A model generated the notes under the pieces. It had not been told where the DNA came from. It ran no database searches and was given only the letters and a program-made list of their open reading frames with translations. A stretch of 64,000 nt of DNA, from the NCBI GenBank assembly GCA_032622095.1, contig CP136068.1, forward strand, positions 153,167,151 to 153,231,150. Reading direction: 5' to 3'. This stretch comes from Siphonodentalium dalli (taxonomy: Eukaryota > Mollusca > Scaphopoda > Gadilida > Siphonodentaliidae). Below, piece by piece: positions 35,593 through 47,130 of the stretch (positions within the stretch are counted from its first letter, which is position 1; every line of letters begins with the position of its first letter). The translations under genes and the position numbers were made by a program.

Positions 35593-35991
35593 TGTGACCC
35601 GCCATATCAAATCCTGTCGTAAGTCGGGATTTTTGTACCCTGTGCCAATGCATTCTCTTATATATGCGATTCGACCATAGGTCGGCTCGCGTATATAAGA
35701 GAATGCATTGGCCTAACAATTTTCTTACAATTTTAATAATTTTTTCTTGTATTCATTAACAATTTTATAATTTCACCCATACAGAGTGGGGCTCCCTGCA
35801 GGGTAATAGATGTTTTTTATTTTATGTCCTAAAAATTGTAAGAAACATTTATTTAAAAAAAAAGATAAAATATTGTTAGGCCAATGCATTCTCTATGGTG
35901 GACTCGCAGATATAAGAGAATGCATTGGCACAGGGTAAAAAAAATCCCGACTTACGACTGGATTTGATATGGCGGGTCACATATATGCAAC
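35593..35991. mobile_element. TA-flanked miniature element with paired hairpins, copy G
   Basis: Inverted ends TGTGACCCGCCATATCAAAT and its complement, with TA on both sides. The arms of about 48 bp continue through GTCGTAAGTCGGGATTTTT. Contains hairpins 35644-35712 and 35880-35929. It sits inside the left arm of the 35525-41336 element, splitting CAACAGAATA from TGCAAC. TA duplication suggests a Tc1/mariner-like source. Confidence 0.75.
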
Positions 35992-36055
35992 AAATGAATG
36001 AATTTGAGCCCTGGATGAGTGCAACTCTATATTAACGATGTAAAAACATGGTAAT

Positions 36056-36107
36056 TATAATGAAAATGAGTTAATGACTCGAGCCATAAACTCATTTTCA
36101 TTATAAC
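36056..36107. repeat. Short hairpin at the start of duplication copy 1
   Basis: TTATAATGAAAATGAGTT pairs with AACTCATTTTCATTATAA around a 15-bp loop containing CTCGAG. Confidence 0.8.
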
Positions 36108-36325
36108 TAGAATGCACTCAGAGAGATGCCAACGTGAGCAAAAATGTAATAACAAATAATTTAAAAAATAATTTCACTGCATTTTACTTAATTTATTTAA
36201 TTTAATTTAATGTTAGCAAAAAAAGACAATTACCATTTCTCATTTCATCACAGATAAAAGGCAAATTACTATATTAATCATTTAAGTAATTAAAACCAAT
36301 TCCATGTTGCCGAAAGGATGAGACT

Positions 36326-38828
36326 TTAAAGATGCATAGTCATAGAAAATAGTCATATTTGTTCCAATCACCGTAAACAGAAAAAAACCCAGTAAAACGC
36401 ATACAGTTTCGTTCATATATACCATGACCATCGCGTAAACAGCATGCTATCATAAAGACCTACTATATTTTACCTATTAGGCAAGGGCCTGATTGTGTTA
36501 CAGAAGACAGCACAATGCTACTGGCTAATCACCCGCAAAGAACGCTCGTTATGTTTACCATCATAATATAAACAAACACCAGAAAAGTAACTTTTTATGC
36601 TTTTGTTTACATAACAATGATCAACCATATATGACATTAACGTACTATTTATGTTATATTTCTTATTTTGTATACGGACAAAGTCTGTCTACATTTTGAT
36701 GTTCTTTCTGTTTGTGGCGGTTTTTGACGGTTGGAAATATTTTCACAGGATACCCACCGCCAAGGGGTGTGTCTTTTTACCGGATCCCGGATTTCGACCC
36801 GGATTTAGGTGTCTTTTTACCGGATTTCGACCCGGATTCGGGTATGAATTTCATGCTTGTTTTATCACACATCTAACCCATTAAAAGCCGTTTCTGACAC
36901 GCGGAAACTGGTTAGGAGGTGAGATTAAACCAATATAGGGCTGTCGTGCTCATTCAACCCGATTAATCGTATTTAAAGGTACATATCGTGCCCGGATCAG
37001 CATACTTCTTATTTTTTCATATAGACACGGCGGTTGGATTGATTTTACGTGATCATGATGGCATTTAAGGGAACACACAATGTCCGGATCCGAATTAATT
37101 ATCTCGTAATTATTGATCATATTTAAAGATAGATATCATGTCCGGATCCGTTTTTTTTCTCTCTCTTTTTTTCGATATAAATTATCGTCTTTTTCATATA
37201 TTAAATGTCACGTGGAACAAAGTTATAAGTTGATTTTGAGACGTTATACTAGGCTGTTGGATTGATTTCACGGAATGATTATCGCATTTAAAGGTACACA
37301 CCATGTGCGGAACCGAATTAATTTCCACGTATTTACTGATAATATTTAAAGGTACAGATTATGCCCGGATCCGGATTTTTCTTCTTATAAAGTAATGCTT
37401 ATTTAATACAATAAATGTAAACTGAGTCGCGTGGAACTAGGTTATAGATGTTGATGTTTAGATCAGATCATTCCCGGATTCGGATACGAATAGTTCTTTT
37501 CTATTTCGTATAAATAGTCAAGTATTTAATACATTAAATGGCAGCTGAGCCACGCGGAACTCAGTTTATTTGGAAACGGTGAACATGGCGCTTGGATTGA
37601 TTTCACGCGAGAATGAGCCCGTTTACAGACAAACTTTATGCCCGGATCTGGATCCGGATTTTATGTGTCTTTTTATAATTTCGACTCGAACCCTGATCTC
37701 AATTTTATGTTTATTATAACCCATGTTTAACACATTAAAAGACATTTCAGACCCGCGAAAACATGGCACATGTTGCGTTTAACAGTAATATCATTGGGAT
37801 TGAAATAAATTGACTTGCTTTTGTGAAGATTTGTTGTTCTCCAGCCCACAAAAAAAAACCTGGTGCAGTTTAAATGGTTTATTGTTTTAGTTCGAATATA
37901 AACGATTATATTTGTGATACTAGTAGTATTACTATTGTAAATTCGATATTTAAGCCGGTTTAAGTGAGATAGATGTACGACTTGTATTAAGCGTTTTATG
38001 TCACGACGCCCGAATCGTTATAAAAACACGGATAGCATATTCATCCCGTTGCAATCCGCTACTGTTTATACAGTGATTATATAGTCTGGCCGCCCGAATC
38101 GTTATAAAAACACTGCTAGCATATCCATCCCGTTGCAGCCAGCTACTGTTTATACAGTGAGTATCTAGTTTAAAGGTACAGACCATTCCCGGATCCGGTT
38201 TAAAAGAAAAAATCTCCATATAAATTAACGCCTATTTAATATATTAAATGTCAGCTGAGTTAAGAGGAAGTTGAAAGTTGATTTTGAGAGGTTAGACCCG
38301 GCTGTTGGATTTATTTCACAGCCTAGTATAACGTCTCAAAATCAACTTATAACTTTGTTCCACGTGACATTTAATATATCAAAAAGACGATAATTTATAT
38401 GGAAAAAAGAGAGAAAAAAAACGGATCCGGACATGATATCTACCTTTAAATATGATCAATAATTACGAGATAATTAATTCGGATCCGGACATTGTGTGTT
38501 CCCTTAAATGCCATCATGATCACGTAAAATCAATCCAACCGCCGTGTCTATATGAAAAAATAAGAAGTATGCTGATCCGGGCACGATATGTACCTTTAAA
38601 TACGATTAATCGGGTTGAATGAGCACGACAGCCCTATATTGGTTTAATCCCACCTCCTAACCAGTTTCCGCGTGTCAGAAACGGCTTTTAATGGGTTAAA
38701 TGTGTGATAAAACAAGCATGAAATTCATACCCGAATCCGGGTCGAAATCCGGTAAAAAGACACCGAAATCCGGGATCCGGGATCCGGTAAAAAGACACAC
38801 CCACCGCCAAGACCAACCGTATCTTTAA
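36326..38828. mobile_element. TTAA element of the AGATACGG family, enlarged by a foldback insertion
   Basis: TTAA at 36326 and 38825. The right end inverted is AGATACGGTTGGTC; the left is AGATGCATAGTCATAG. The left 430 bp match, inverted, 51300-51740. The uninterrupted site is seen in copy 2 at 39840-39843 (GACTTTAATATCGATT), so the TTAA duplication is directly shown. The insertion at 36765-38802 accounts for its size. Confidence 0.8.
36765..38802. mobile_element. Foldback/MULE-like element, about 480-500-bp arms, 9-bp target duplication
   Basis: Starts GGGTGTGTCTTTTTACC and ends with its complement. ACCGCCAAG occurs on both sides (36756-36764 and 38803-38811). The left arm reaches about 37261 and the right arm starts about 38322; they are nearly identical inverted copies. 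The uninterrupted target is readable in the sister element near 51268-51285. Long arms and a 9-bp duplication are typical of Mutator-like and foldback elements. The centre carries 6-8 copies of TTTAAAGGTACA...TGCCCGGATCCG and a two-copy 84-bp repeat (38008-38163). No transposase frame. Confidence 0.8.
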
Positions 38829-39061
38829 TATCGATTACATTTTTTTCAGCGGCATATTTTCATTTTCATTTTCCAATAGTCAAAGTTTACCAAAGGAGAA
38901 ATTATAAGAAATAATTAATACCATTTGTGTAAATATTGATAGCAGCCAATATGCAACAATACATATCAATAATTAATCAATAATTAATCAATAACGATCA
39001 TTTTATGTAATAATAAACTCTTAAAACGGTGTTTGTGTCAACAAATGCGTTTTGTTTTGTG

Positions 39062-39490
39062 TTACGTCATTCGTCGTATTTGACCCGGAACTCGGCTGAA
39101 GGTTATGCTATTCAGCCTATTGCGTCGAATTACGAAATCGCGTTTTGAATGTCTCTCTTTTCCCGCACGATAAAAAGAGGTCTTCGCACGAACCAAAAAT
39201 GATAAAACTTCCCAATTATAAGTAAAAATACCCAAATGAAGGAGTCTATGTAGGTCCCGAAGGAGACTATAGACTCTTTGATGTAGATTTCTGATGGAGA
39301 AAATGTAGGTCGATCTATTTTTGTCATAACTCTGACGAATTTTGACCTGGGAGAAAAAATCGAAATCGAGGCCAACTACGAGCATGCCAGTTTTAAATAT
39401 AGAAACAGGGAATCCTGACAAATGGCGATATCGGAGACAAACAAATAAACGAAAACAACACATAAAATAAACATAGCAAAAACGCGGCAC
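39062..39490 (-). other. Open frame of 142 codons in duplication copy 1
   Basis: The frame (MPRFCYVYFMCCFRLFVCLR...) stays open in both duplication copies, with one in-frame 3-bp difference. No domain, signal or homologous family is recognised, and the two copies are recent enough that an open frame could persist by chance. Probably not a gene. Confidence 0.2.
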
Positions 39491-39920
39491 AGTAAAAATG
39501 TCAGAACGCCACGAGGTTTTACGTCGTTTTTGGTGACGTCATGGAGTGTGACACCAAGCTACCAAGCTACCAAGCTACGAATCTGTCTGATCGCCATACT
39601 GTTGCGCGAGCGCACGTAACTAGAATGCACTCAGAGAGATGCCAACGTGCGCAAAAATGTAATAAACAATAATTACAAAAATAGTTTCACTGTATTTTAC
39701 TTAATTTATTTAATTTAATTTAATGTTAGCAAAAAAAAGACAATTACCATTTCTCATTTCATCACAGATAAAAGGCAATTTACTATATTAATCATTTAAG
39801 TAATTAAAACCAATTCCATGTTGCCGAAAGGATGAGACTTTAATATCGATTACATTTTTTTCAGCGGCATATTTTCATTTTCATTTTCCGATAGTCAAAG
39901 TTGACCAAAGGAGCAATTAT

Positions 39921-40461
39921 CAGGGGGGGGGGGGAGGGGGGGGGGGGGGGTCGTATGGCATTTTTCCCCTTTCGATCATTTTTTGTACCCACCCACCCCC
40001 ACCGCCAAATTTTTTTCCGTTTTCGGCAGTTTTTTCCGACCATTTTTTGACACCCCCCCCCCCTTTTAACACTAAAACAGAGATTTGCGGGGGAAAATTC
40101 ACTGTAAACAGCTGTATATGAACTTCTGTGCATACTATTTATCATGGATGTTAACATGGACATGTAAATAGGAATGAGTCATTTTGAAGTCATTCGGCCA
40201 AAAAAACATGGCCGCCAGCGGCCATCTTGAATTTCAAAATTTGCAACAAAATACAACACGATAACTGCCTGCAGTTTACCAGTTAGAATTACATTATTTC
40301 TCTCATTCAAAGTGGTTTTGAAGCCCAACTCATTGCCAAAACACTAAAAAACAAGCAGGAATGTTTTTTGTTAGTTCCGGAAAAAATTGCTTGTTGGTGG
40401 CTTTGACCACCCACCCACCCCGGCATACGTGCCGGATTTTTTTTTTCACCCCCCCCCCCTG
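39921..40461. mobile_element. CAGGGG-ended element, 541 bp, 7-bp target duplication
   Basis: Starts CAGGGGGGGGGGG and ends CCCCCCCCCCCTG. CAATTAT is duplicated at 39914-39920 and 40462-40468. Copy 1 of the duplication has the unoccupied site (GGAGAAATTATAAG). The subterminal CCACCCACCCACCCC phrase and the T-run are shared with 23611-24936. The centre also has poly-C/G tracts and a CATGGCCGCCAGCGGCCAT palindrome. Confidence 0.75.
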
Positions 40462-40624
40462 CAATTATAAGAAATAATTAGTACTATTTTTGTAAATATT
40501 GATAGCAGCCAATATGCAACAATAAATATCAATAATTAATCAATAATTAATCAATAACGATCATTTTATGTAATAATAAACTCTTCAAACGGTGTTTGTG
40601 TTAACAAATGCGTTTTGTTTTGTG

Positions 40625-41050
40625 TTACGTCATTCGTCGTATTTGACCCGGAACTCTGCTGAAGGTTAGGCTATTCAGCCTATTGCGTCGAATTACGAAA
40701 TCGCGTTTTGAATGTCTCTCTTTTCTCGCACGATAAAAAGAGGTCTTCGCACGAACCAAAAATGATAAAACTTTCCAATTATAAGTGAAAATACCCAAAT
40801 GAAGGAGTCTATGTAGGTCCCGAAGGAGTCTATAGACTCTTTGATGTAGATCGATGGAGAAAATGTAGGTCGATCTATTTTTGTCATAACTCTGACGAAT
40901 TTTGACCTGTGAGAAAAAATCGAAATCGAGGCCAACTACGAGCATGCCAGTTTTAAATATAGAAACAGGGAATCCTGACAAATGGCGATATCGGCGACAA
41001 ACAAATAATCGAAAACAACACATAAAATAAACATAGCAAAAACGCGGCAC
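40625..41050 (-). other. Open frame of 141 codons in duplication copy 2
   Basis: Sister of the frame at 39062-39490, differing by about nine substitutions and a 3-bp in-frame loss. No recognised domain. Confidence 0.2.
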
Positions 41051-41689
41051 AGTAAAAATGTCAGAACGCCACGAGGTTTTACGTCGTTTTTGGTGACGTC
41101 ATGGAGTGTGACACCAAGCTACCAAGCTACCAAGCTACGAATCTGTCTGATCGCCATACTGTTGCGCGAGCGCACGTAATCATGTCCACTGTTTTGCATC
41201 GTTCATATAAAGCACACAAGTGTAGTTTGCATTCATCCATGGCTCAAACTCATTCATTTGTTGCTTGTATTCTGTTGACTATAAAAGGAGATGATCCCAT
41301 AATATTGATCTGATTTAGTGAACAGTCCCCCTTTAAAATACCGTACTAGTTTATCATGTCAAACACTCCGCGCAAGTTGTCACTGCCGAAATTATTTACA
41401 CGTCGTTATTGGTCACCTCTTTGTGGGCGCGTGTAAATACAACTTGTCAAATCGTGCCCATTCACTTGAACTACACATGCGGAAGCTATACATGTTATAG
41501 TTATTTTTATTACTATCGACGAATCGGTGATAAGCGAGTCGCCACAATACAGACCCTTTGACTGATAGTAATATATATTACATATTACATACCATTATAC
41601 TGCATTACACATCAACCGGTCCCTGTACCAAGAACTGTATATTACACTGCATGGGGGGGGGGGGGCTACCAGTGGGCACATTTTCAAGT

Positions 41690-41858
41690 GTACTCACCTA
41701 CAAATTTGGCGCTGCTTCCCGGACCTTGACCGATCCGACTCAAATTTGGTATGTATGCCTACTTCATGTGCGACCGTGTCCTTGACCTTGACCTCGATCA
41801 AATACGCTCATATAGGCACGTTTCGGTCCGCCCGGACGAAGTCAGACACATCAGCTAG
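41690..41858 (+). mobile_element. Helitron 3' fragment
   Basis: Ends GACACATCAGCTAG, after a decayed hairpin (GCCCGGACGAAGTCAGAC). Its body (GACTCAAATTTGGTATGTAT, CCTTGACCTTGACCTCG) matches the next element. The next base pair TC starts another Helitron, a head-to-tail junction. Confidence 0.6.
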
Positions 41859-42268
41859 TCTACTATATAGTTTGGAACTTATGTCTGTCTGTGTGAGTTA
41901 TAGACTCGAAAACTGCTCGACCGTCCGACTCAAATTTGGTATGTAACCCTATACTGTGATCCCGGGAACAATGTGGGCGGGTCCAATTTCACGTGCGACC
42001 GTGTCCTTGACCTCGCGCATATACGCTCATATAGGCATGTTTCTGGACCTCGACCGATCCGACTCAAATTTGGTATGTAGGTCTACGTTGATGCCGGGAA
42101 CAATTTGGACGGGTCCAATTCACGTTCGTGTCCTTGGCCTTGACCTTGACCTCGCTCATATACACTCATACGAACAATAGTTTGTCCAGACGCTGCATAT
42201 TCTGCCCAGACAGAGGCGATCACAAATAAATCCATAAATAGCCCGGACGAATTCGGGCACATCAGCTA
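41859..42268 (+). mobile_element. Short Helitron, 3' end split by the element at 42269
   Basis: Starts TCTACTATATAGTTTGGAAC then ATGTCTGTCTGTGTGAG. It ends with a clear hairpin GCCCGGACGAATTCGGGC (42241-42258) and ACATCAGCTA. The final G of CTAG is at 45246, beyond the inserted element, and the base after it is T. Once rejoined, the end is a standard CTAG with T following. Confidence 0.75.
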
Positions 42269-45243
42269 CACTGTAAATAAAAGTGTTCAAATTTGAACGC
42301 CAAAAATGCAACAGATAATGAACACTGTTCAGTGTTCAATTTAGAACAGATGTGTTCAATTACTCTGAACGGTCCCCGGTGTTCAGATTTGAACGCATGT
42401 GTTCAATGAATTGAATGGATGTGTTCAATTTATGAATGCATATAAGCGTTCAGTTTTGAATACATCATGTTCAGATTTTGAACATGAGTGTTCGAAATAT
42501 GTGAACGCTTGATGTGTTCCGAACACTGCAACAGCTTTTGAACACTTATATGTGTTCAAACAACAAAATCTGAACACACGTGTTCACAAAAGAACTAAAT
42601 TTAAATAATAGCATTCTTCATATACACGAACACAAGGCTTCGCAAACGCGAGATCAAATTCAATATAAAATGGGTGAGAAATTGTGAACAGTCTGCAGTC
42701 ACACTTTAACAGTCTTAGTGCCATTCTTCTCCTGTGTACATCTAATACAAATTAACTGGCCCAATACTTTTGTGAATGGTTATTAATGTATGATTATTGA
42801 GAACAAGCTGAAGCTATCGCTAATAATTTAAATATAATGCAACTGTTCCATACAGAAGCATGTATATTTTATGAAATGCTGATGTAATTGTTGGGGAATA
42901 GGGTCATTCAACCTAATTAAAATGTGAGTATTATATAGGTAAATAACATTTAATAAGACTGATAAGCTGATGAATCAATGGCACAACAGTCTATACGTTT
43001 ACTTGAATAATCCGTATTCAAAAACATTCATGCCGTGTTGGTCAGCATTGGCAACAGTATTAATTTCGCACGAAATCCAGTTGGCCGAATGACAATCCTG
43101 AACATCTGGAATATCCTTCAACCACTGAATTAATAACAAACTGTCAACCTTACATCTCGGACAGTGCATCACAGTTACCATGTTTTAGGTAAGGCTAGAC
43201 GTGAGGTTTATCATCTTATGTCCAATTCTTTGAACTATCGGAATTAGTCACACACATTAGTCCACAAATCTTTTAACATTGAATGTGCGATGTATTTCTG
43301 CGCCGGTTCCTGTTGAACTTTCTCGATTTTTGGCACCAGCTGACACCACGCAGTAATGGCTTAACAGTCACTATAATTTGTTGACGGTGCTAGGTAATAT
43401 AGCAATATACATTTCTACGGTCACATAATTTATGGTAGGTAGTTCAGCTACACCCAACGTGAGTAGTTTGTAGCATCCGTATATGTTGTGCCAAAGTTTC
43501 CGCAGATATTCGATCGATGCTCTGTATGCAGCTCCTGAAAGAAAGAATAATTTAATATATTAGAATATTAGTTTTACAATTCTGGATGCTACTAGGATGC
43601 GATCTTACCACCCAGCACTTTTTTTCAGAGTTTCCCGGCTTTACAATCATATTATGATATCCTGATATTAATACCGTACCAATTCAAAGACACCAGTCAA
43701 CACCGCTTCCGAAATTATAAAACATTATTTCTTTCAGTGTTTGGCCACACGCTAACATCAATTAAAACGGTGGAACAGCACACGTTAACTAGTTAAAACA
43801 AATTATTGGGCTATTTAGCAATGATCCATGTACGAATAACCGGCACATCAATATATTTTTATTGGAGATCTACTAATATAATCAAATTTAATATATATGT
43901 GACACCAAATATTCCCCAATGACCTCAAGTGTTTTTGTTTTGTTTTTGCGAGAAAATTAACCGTGAGAATGCTTATGACAAAGTTCACAGAAGTTTTAAA
44001 CAGTACCTGCATGAATGAGACACTCACTTATTATAAAAAAAATCAACCGATATCAGCATATTCCCCACTAATATCTGGACGGAATATCAAACAAAACAAT
44101 TAGAACAATTTCAACCACAATTGGGTGCGAAATGTCCAACTAATGTCCTCAACTGAATTGTCAAAATTTTAACTTTGCATGTTTTTAGATAAATATATAC
44201 ATAAACACATATGCTGATAATTATGAATGATGATACAGTGGATTACATATACCGGTACTTACCATACGTAGTGCAGGCTGTATTGATAAACTTGACCTTG
44301 TCTCTTGTCAGCAAAGACCCTATAAATACCAACTATGTTTCGAACCTTTAATCTAACGCCAAAGAATGGCGCAACTGACTTGGTTCCATTAATGTGAAGG
44401 CTTTATCCATCCATATACATTAAACTACACAGATATTCAAACCGAAATTAATTAATGCCAGTTGCGTGGAACGATATCATGTTTCAAAAGACGACGCTAC
44501 ATGCTATTTTGTTAAGAGAACTCAATGCAGACAGTCCAGTGGGATCGCATGCCATTAGTTAAGCGTGAATGATTAATGACCATGCCCGTGGTCTCACTTT
44601 GAACACATATGTTCAAGAGAAGCGAACACGGACTGAACGCCAGTGTTCAATACTGAAATTAGTGTAAAACAAAATAGCGTGGGATCGTATTATATCGTGA
44701 TTTTCTACACAAGTGATGAACCGGCAACATAAAAATATCGGTATCGATCAATATATGAACACTATATATATTCACGGATATGTGATACGGATTTGACTGA
44801 ATGGGACAATTTCCATTTGGGGAGGGGTATAATTTTATATCTGGGATTTGCAATTTACAACTACCCCGCCCCTTCTCCCGTGTCGCCACCACGTCCCTGA
44901 TATGTTTTCTACCGATCTGGGAAATGCTCAAAACAAAACAAAACTCATCGTGAAGCAAAATAGACCAGCGCATCCGCATTTAGTTTCACAATTATTCAAA
45001 ATAGAAGTCACAAGACATCATTTTCACAAACGAGTATTCATTAATCCCGTAAGAATATGCGATATATATATGAAGTAACTAAGTATACTAACACAAGCGG
45101 ATCGACGTCCATGCAGATTTGAACACTACCGTTAATATATGAGTTTTCTGAACATATACGTTCAAAATTTAACACTTACTGTTCAGTAACTGAACACATC
45201 CGGGACTGAACGCGTTCAAATCTGAACACTCTTATTTGCAGTG
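42269..45243. mobile_element. CACTG-ended element, 2975 bp, TA duplication, GTGTTCA subterminal arrays
   Basis: Left end CACTGTAAATAAAAGTGTTC; right end inverted CACTGCAAATAAGAGTGTTC. TA lies at 42267 and 45244. Each end carries a dense array of GTGTTCAAA/TTTGAACAC motifs (about 42270-42590 and 44600-45243). CACTR ends, 2-3-bp duplications and subterminal arrays are known hallmarks of CACTA/EnSpm elements; Tc1/mariner is the alternative because of TA. No intact transposase was found. A related decayed end is at 60665-60839. Confidence 0.7.
42999..43181 (-). CDS. Possible exon inside the CACTG-ended element
   Basis: A 60-codon frame opens MVTVMHCPRCKVDSLLLIQW and includes a C-x2-C pair and a CHSANWISCE stretch. 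A second open stretch on the same strand (about 43535-43375, after a CTTTCAG acceptor) reads YRASIEYLRKLWHNIYGCYK. These may be remnants of the element's own gene. No family was recognised, so this is weak. Confidence 0.2.
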   Translation of the reverse strand: MVTVMHCPRCKVDSLLLIQWLKDIPDVQDCHSANWISCEINTVANADQHGMNVFEYGLFK

Positions 45244-45546
45244 TAGTGTTATATATAATGCAGACATATTCATAATTCATTATTTCCATCGCAATCTAGG
45301 ATTGATTTTGTCAGTCAACGATATTTTATTATTATTGATTATTCATTGGTACCCTGTTGTTTTTATAAATACTTCTACATACTACGATTCTCACAAACAT
45401 TTAATACGCCAGTCATTTATTACGTCATCTAAGCAAAGCACCGTCGTCCTAGCAATAAAATATGAATCGGAATTCCGCACAGATACGTAATTCTGATAAT
45501 ATTGTATCGTATTTTTTAAAGAAACTGGGGAAATACAAGGCAGTTC

Positions 45547-46123
45547 TTAAAGGGGCTCAATGCCTTCAAAGTGGGATCACGCAAAACGACATAAATTTTA
45601 TATAAACGTCTGTAAAACAACTATCATCAACATGTACATGTAAAACATATCGATTTCGTTCTTGTTTTCATTATTAATGACGCTTTATTAACGAAATGTC
45701 GCAGTTTGAAACCATTGTCAGGTTAATATTACTATTACAGTGACATTGATAATCTAATCAAATTAGATACATGTACATGTAGCTAAGTTTAATAATTTGA
45801 CTATAAATATGGGAGAAGGTCAAAGAATTGAATAATATTCTAAAAGTCTCATTTATATCAGTTTAGACTAAAATACTTGAGATTACCACGCGATCGGTGA
45901 TGTTTGTATACAAAATCACAAGAACAGTTTTGTTTACATAACAATCGTTTCAAAACGCAATATTTTGTTATTGGAGATCTATCAATATTCAATAACGAAT
46001 ATAAGATCAGAGTTTATCTATTTCTTCATGATCTTCTAGGGGGTGTTTTTGATTGACTTGTCTATAGACTTGTATATTTTTACACATTTACCCACTGCAT
46101 CGGAGTGCCTTGCGTCCCTTTAA
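45547..46123. mobile_element. TTAA-bounded element, 577 bp
   Basis: TTAA at 45547 and 46120. The ends AAGGGGCTCAATGCCTTC and, inverted, AAGGGACGCAAGGCACTC form imperfect inverted repeats. The interior has GTTTACATAACAAT text similar to the AGATACGG family. Likely another member of the TTAAAGG group. Confidence 0.5.
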
Positions 46124-47130
46124 TGCAAATTGATACACGTGGTGACAATAATAATTATTGTCACGATACACTAGCTGCATGCTGTGGTCTAGATCTATGT
46201 TATTACTGTTGTAGATAATATCCGAAACCACCAATATGTACATGTAGCTCTCCTTCCAACCATACGTTATGTACACCTCAGTTGTCAGTTACCCAACTGC
46301 CATTTTTCCACAGAGGACTGACTGTACGTGACAATTATTTGGACAAAGGAATCCATGCGGGGATGATTTTCATGGTCATAAATGCAAACAGTTAGAAAAC
46401 CGTAAGTGTTTGCTAGCTGTGACGTAATAATATGGCGTTATTACTACCCACGGAAACCATCCGACCAGAAGGTTGTCATTATCAACAATCGCTGAACTGA
46501 CATATTCAAGACATGAATAATCTTGTTTGGTGACATCTCGTGGATATTTTCAATGATTTTTTTGCAGTCCACAAAGCACGTTCGTGTCATTTGAACTGGG
46601 AACATCGAGGCGTTTTAACGAATAATTTACCAGTGATGAGATGTTCATCAAAGATACCCGAGGTCCGTATATGTATGGGCCATTAGATCTTCAATGGATT
46701 ATATGAACATAATTGGCGTTTCGGTTGCCTATAAACATGGATATGAGTGCACTGTGCCCAATTATAAAATAAATTGTCCTCAAAATTATGTAAAAGCAAC
46801 GACCATACATGTGGTCCAAGCGAGTTACATAATATATTTCATGGAAACATTCCAGGTTCCGGGGTCCTTAACCACGCGAAAACAATACAAACTTGCGATT
46901 TTGACCGTATTACGGAGATTTATGGGCATTCTTTTCTGATCTGAACGCTTTTAGTGTGATTGCTGAACCATTTAACAACGAACAATAGCAATTGGAACCG
47001 GAAATATACCGCTCCATGCAGAACAACAATCATATTGTCTGTACTGATACCAAACTACCAAATACCACATTCTCATCGGTCCAATTTGGCATAGAACTCA
47101 AAACAAAAGTGGGCATTCTCTTCGATCACC
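46124..47130. other. No recognisable gene
   Basis: Frames of up to 81 codons without domains. Confidence 0.35.

Larger units (their letters stand above)
36107..39619. repeat. Tandem duplication, copy 1 (with a 2.5-kb insertion)
   Basis: Starts TAGAATGCACTCAGAGAGAT and ends GCGCGAGCGCACGTAAC. Without the insertion at 36326-38828 it is about 1.01 kb and closely matches copy 2 at 39620-41179. Confidence 0.85.
39620..41179. repeat. Tandem duplication, copy 2 (with a 541-bp insertion)
   Basis: Matches copy 1 from TAGAATGCACTCAGAGAGAT to GCGCGAGCGCACGTAA. It lacks the TTAA element of copy 1 and instead carries the CAGGGG element at 39921-40461. Both copies contain a CRE-like TGACGTCA (for example at 41095-41102). 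Confidence 0.85.
35525..41336. mobile_element. Large TTAA-bounded element, 5.8 kb, with nested insertions
   Basis: TTAA at 35525 and 41333. The left end AAGGGGACTATACACTAAAT is matched inverted at the right by AAGGGGGACTGTTCACTAAA. The arms continue through CAGA, ATGGGACCATCTCC / ATGGGATCATCTCC, CAACAGAATA and, after the nested element at 35593-35991, CAACAAATGAATGA, TTTGAGCC and ATGGATGA. Arm length is about 150 bp at roughly 80-85% identity by eye. No recognisable transposase is present. The body is a tandem duplication plus later insertions. Confidence 0.75.

Noticed and set aside
39861-40163. Pro/Gly-rich frames near 40 kb
   Set aside because: They are poly-C/G tracts of the CAGGGG element read as protein.
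35525-41336. Calling the 5.8-kb TTAA structure an autonomous piggyBac
   Set aside because: No transposase frame with recognisable motifs was found; its body is a duplication plus insertions, so only a non-autonomous call is supported.
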